Positions 61,261 to 64,000 of a stretch of DNA of 64,000 bases are shown here, piece by piece (positions within the stretch are counted from its first letter, which is position 1; every line of letters begins with the position of its first letter). The notes beneath the pieces were generated by a model. It was not told the DNA's origin and searched no databases. It worked only from the letters and a program-made list of their open reading frames with translations. The position numbers and the translations under genes are program-made. Origin of the DNA: Anaerocolumna sp. AGMB13020 (GTDB taxonomy: Bacteria; Bacillota; Clostridia; Lachnospirales; Lachnospiraceae); NCBI RefSeq assembly GCF_033100115.1, contig NZ_CP136910.1, forward strand, positions 1,240,001 through 1,304,000, written 5' to 3'.

Positions 61261-63087
61261 TCACTGCTTAAGTCCCTGATACAAGGCATTTAATAATATC
61301 CGGTCCGGGTCCTGGCTTATTTCCCAGATCATAGCCCCCATCAGACCTTTTTCCTTAATATAGCTGGCCTTTTCTAACATGGATTGCTCATCCTCAAAAG
61401 TAATGAAGGTGGATCCGTTGAATAACCAGGGAACTCTTTGTACCGGGTGGAAAAAGCGCTTATACTCCGGCACATTCAGATAATTAGCTGCTATATTTGC
61501 AAAACTGATAGAAGCACCTCCTGAGTAGGTCTGATTCAACCCATTGTTGATATCGGGTACCGACTTATAGATATACCCATAGAAAGGCACACCCATTACA
61601 ATCTTATCTTTTGTAAAACCTGCATTCATCCAGGCCTTGATACTTGAGTCCACACTCACCGACTGATTTGTGTCACTATATAAAGGAGCGTTGAAATCAG
61701 TATAAGTATCCCAGGTACCGTGAATATCATAGGTCATGATATTAGCATAGTCTACGTACTTACTTAATTCACTTAACTGGGTATTGTTCGCATACCAGTT
61801 TCCTGCTGCTCCGGCAAAAGAAAGAAGATATTTCTTTCCATCAATTGCCCCTCTTGCATTTAGCTTCTCCCTCAGAGTCTTCATTAGTAAGGTAAAATTA
61901 TACTTATCTTCAGGTCTTTTCACATTTGTAGATAAACCACCGCTGACCGGATACTCCCAGTCTATATCAACTCCATCAAAGCCGTATCGGACAACAAAAT
62001 CGACTACACTGTCAGCAAAGACTCCTCTGGAGCTTTCAGTAAGGGCAGCATCGGAGAACCGTCCCGACCAGGACCATCCGCCAACTGCTATAATTGTCTT
62101 TAGGTTAGGATTTGTTTTCTTGAGCGCATTTAGTTGGCTGATATTAGCGGCATCAATATCCGGATATCCCAAGGTAATCTTAAGATTACTGTCAATATTG
62201 GCAAAGGCATAATGGATGTGAGTGAATTTATCAGCTGCTATCTTATCCGGTGTAAATCCAGCGTATCTTGCCCAGGCTGCATAATACCCAACCAACTTCG
62301 GAATGGCCTCCGGCATCGGTGTAACCCCCGGAAGGGTGGGAGCAGGTGTTGGCGTTGCAGCAGGCTGTGGAGCTATTACGGTAACCACGCTGGTTAATTT
62401 GTTACCTGCTACAGTTGCATAAATTGTAGCTGTCCCCACAGCCTTTGCTGTAACTTTACCCGTTGTGGTGACTGTTGCAACAGAAGCTTTACTGGTTGTC
62501 CAGGTTACCTTGCTGGTCGTTCCGGTTACTGCCAAAGTTTTCGATTCGCCTGTTTTTAGTGTAAAGGAAGTGGTGCTTATTTTAATTGGTTCTTTTACAG
62601 TTACTTTCGTGGTTAATTTCTTACCGGCAACCTGTGCATTGATTGACGCCGTACCAACTGCTTTGGCGGTTACTTTTCCACCTGAGGTAACGGTTGCAAC
62701 GGAAGCCTTGCTGGTTGACCAGACCACCTTACTTGTGGTTCCGGTTACTTTCAAGGTCTTTGCTGCTCCTTTTACCAATGAAATCGAAGTACTGCTTACT
62801 TTTATCGGAGGCTTCACCGTTATTTTGCTGGCTAATTTCTTACCGGCAACTGTTGCATAGATGGTAGCTGTACCAGCGGCTTTGGCCGTTACTTTTCCCC
62901 CGGTTGATACGACAGCAACAGACTTTTTGCTGGTGGACCAGGTCACTTTACTTCTGGTTCCTGTTACAGCCAGAGTTTTTGTCTTACCAACTTCTAGGGC
63001 CACTGATGAATAATTCAGTTTAATGGTTGCTGCCAATGCTTTTCCACCAGCGTTAAATAACAGTCCTATCAGCAGACAGCTAAGCAT
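61261..63087 (-). CDS. Secreted GH18 chitinase-like enzyme with three Big_2 repeats
   Basis: 608 residues from the ATG. Three Big_2 domains in tandem (about 22-92, 93-165, 166-240), each with a VTAKAAGTATIYATVAGKK-like strand, then a Thr/Pro linker (about 240-262), then a GH18 barrel (about 265-605). The catalytic signature is YGFDGVDIDWEYP, with the proton donor Glu. It hydrolyses chitin or other GlcNAc polymers outside the cell. A GGAGG lies at 63129-63134, eight bases before a CTG (63120) in the same frame, which would add LNSLTKLLYKV and make a longer, typical signal peptide; the ATG at 63087 has no ribosome site of its own. The start is therefore uncertain. Confidence 0.88.
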   Translation of the reverse strand: MLSCLLIGLLFNAGGKALAATIKLNYSSVALEVGKTKTLAVTGTRSKVTWSTSKKSVAVVSTGGKVTAKAAGTATIYATVAGKKLASKITVKPPIKVSSTSISLVKGAAKTLKVTGTTSKVVWSTSKASVATVTSGGKVTAKAVGTASINAQVAGKKLTTKVTVKEPIKISTTSFTLKTGESKTLAVTGTTSKVTWTTSKASVATVTTTGKVTAKAVGTATIYATVAGNKLTSVVTVIAPQPAATPTPAPTLPGVTPMPEAIPKLVGYYAAWARYAGFTPDKIAADKFTHIHYAFANIDSNLKITLGYPDIDAANISQLNALKKTNPNLKTIIAVGGWSWSGRFSDAALTESSRGVFADSVVDFVVRYGFDGVDIDWEYPVSGGLSTNVKRPEDKYNFTLLMKTLREKLNARGAIDGKKYLLSFAGAAGNWYANNTQLSELSKYVDYANIMTYDIHGTWDTYTDFNAPLYSDTNQSVSVDSSIKAWMNAGFTKDKIVMGVPFYGYIYKSVPDINNGLNQTYSGGASISFANIAANYLNVPEYKRFFHPVQRVPWLFNGSTFITFEDEQSMLEKASYIKEKGLMGAMIWEISQDPDRILLNALYQGLKQ

Positions 63088-63496
63088 AACTTTATATAGT
63101 AATTTCGTTAATGAATTCAGGGAATTATCCTCCTTTTGCTATATATAAAGTACCATGGGAATCGTTACAGAAAAATCACTTGGAAATTCCTTATAGATTG
63201 ACAGACTTGTAAATCATGGTACACAAATTAATTATACCTGTGGCGCAGGAATAATTCCTTAGCAAAATACTGGATATTTCTTAGTATATTTACAAAAGGT
63301 AACTTTTCCAAAAGTCATTGACAGAGTTTTGCCGGGATTGAGACGAGTAGTAACTTGAATTATGAAATGGTTATTACTTAAGAAGAGATACTATTTAGAA
63401 GAATAATGAAGGCTGTTCCAATAACATTATGTACTGGAGAGGCTGCGGGGTTCCCTATAACCACTTGTCGTTTTCTGAAGCACACCAAAAGTAAAG

Positions 63497-63532
63497 AGGC
63501 TGCTTGCATCACTATTATATATGCAACAGCCC
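63497..63532 (-). terminator. Possible terminator after the GH5 gene
   Basis: GAGGCTGCTTGCAT and ATGCAACAGCC form an imperfect stem of about 12 pairs, 150 bases past the cellulase stop. The T-run is weak. The rest of 63137-63682 holds no gene. Confidence 0.5.
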
Positions 63533-63682
63533 CTTACTATTTATATTTCTTTCGTTTTCTTATACCTCTTAGAAATTCTTGTCCGCAAGACTGTTTTTCG
63601 GATATGTGTAAAATTAATATTTTCCACAATAAATTCCCTAAACACACTTTCCTTGATATCAGATAAGGAATTAATATAAATC

Positions 63683-64000
63683 TTAATTTCCGTAATATTC
63701 ACCCAATGAAATTCCGTTACTGCCAAGAGGCACAACATGGTCAAGTCCGATAAATTTTCCGTTGGCTTGCCAAAGCGCAGGTTTTAATAAATTATATTTA
63801 CTTTCATCCCAAGTCTTCCAGTCATAGGTCAGAAGTCCGCCGGTATCTCCGGAATTCGGATTAATACACCAGAAAGTATGACTGATACGATTTTTAATCA
63901 TATAATCGCGTAATAAGGTCATCCATTTTTCATTCTTTCCGCCGTCCATATGACCGCCCCATTCACCGATCAGAAGTGGTGCAATGCCTTGGTCATTAAT
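63683..64000 (-). CDS. GH5 cellulase-like enzyme, C-terminal part (runs off window)
   Basis: The frame is open from base 64000 to a stop at 63683, giving the last 105 residues of a larger protein. [11 protein letters not shown] near the window edge carries the nucleophile Glu of family GH5, followed by [21 protein letters not shown], a typical end of the barrel, and a short tail. GH5 enzymes cut cellulose, mannan or other beta-glycans. No C-terminal binding module follows; the N-terminus lies outside the window. Confidence 0.8.
   Translation of the reverse strand: MNDQGIAPLLIGEWGGHMDGGKNEKWMTLLRDYMIKNRISHTFWCINPNSGDTGGLLTYDWKTWDESKYNLLKPALWQANGKFIGLDHVVPLGSNGISLGEYYGN

Noticed and set aside
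62465..62860. Plus-strand frame rich in VTVATEALLV
   Set aside because: Antisense shadow of the Big_2 repeats of the chitinase gene.

Overview
The window looks like chromosome of an anaerobic, low-GC, polysaccharide-degrading Firmicute of the Lachnospiraceae / Clostridium cluster XIVa type. This is inferred from AT-rich intergenic DNA, strong AGGAGG-type ribosome sites, GH3, GH5 and GH18 enzymes, an M19-like peptidase, Big_2 surface proteins and type VII (WXG100) genes. Most genes read on the minus strand. No rRNA, tRNA or CRISPR was seen.

Left third (1-17.7 kb). The window opens with the N-terminal part of a giant secreted protein (1-2138), a decayed IS1182-type transposase (about 2340-2880), and a broken, fused duplicate of a toxin/leucine-rich-repeat locus (3027-4110). 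The intact version follows: a BspA-like LRR protein, a small probable immunity gene and a polymorphic toxin (4355-8159). Next come an unusual sigma-70 factor (8716-9738), a small unknown gene, and an apparent membrane/ATPase operon (14875 down to 10732) with a CpaE/MinD-like protein that has two degenerate P-loops. Two unknown plus-strand genes and a regulator with three XRE-type HTH domains complete the block.

Middle (17.9-38.4 kb). A 3113-residue secreted protein is a paralogue of the one cut by the left edge. After a Big_2-transglutaminase protein comes a type VII effector island (29.4-36.6 kb). A WXG100 protein and four small helper-like genes lead into a full-length toxin with its immunity gene. 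Downstream lie an N-terminally truncated toxin with a TNT-like (NAD glycohydrolase-like) tip plus immunity gene, then a frameshifted orphan immunity gene. Each immunity gene is followed by a copy of the same structured intergenic element, which suggests a cassette array that exchanges toxin tips, as in Rhs and CDI loci.

Right third (39-64 kb). This is more ordinary: galE, a DUF4832-type glycosidase, a 7TM LytS-like histidine kinase, a P-type ATPase under an apparent Mn2+ (yybP-ykoY) riboswitch, a TraB-like protein, an acetyltransferase, a bile-salt-hydrolase/penicillin-acylase homologue, an M19-like peptidase, a GH3 plus GPH symporter operon with a divergent AraC regulator, an esterase, a LysR regulator, a GH18 chitinase with three Big_2 repeats, and the C-terminus of a GH5 cellulase.

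The strongest leads are the toxin-cassette array with its repeated structured element, and a promoter-like box (TCATATT, often with a TAC triplet about 15-21 bases upstream). The box recurs, correctly oriented, before both giant proteins, the toxin, the WXG100 gene, the triple-HTH regulator and the CpaE-like operon, and could define a regulon, possibly of the sigma factor encoded here.
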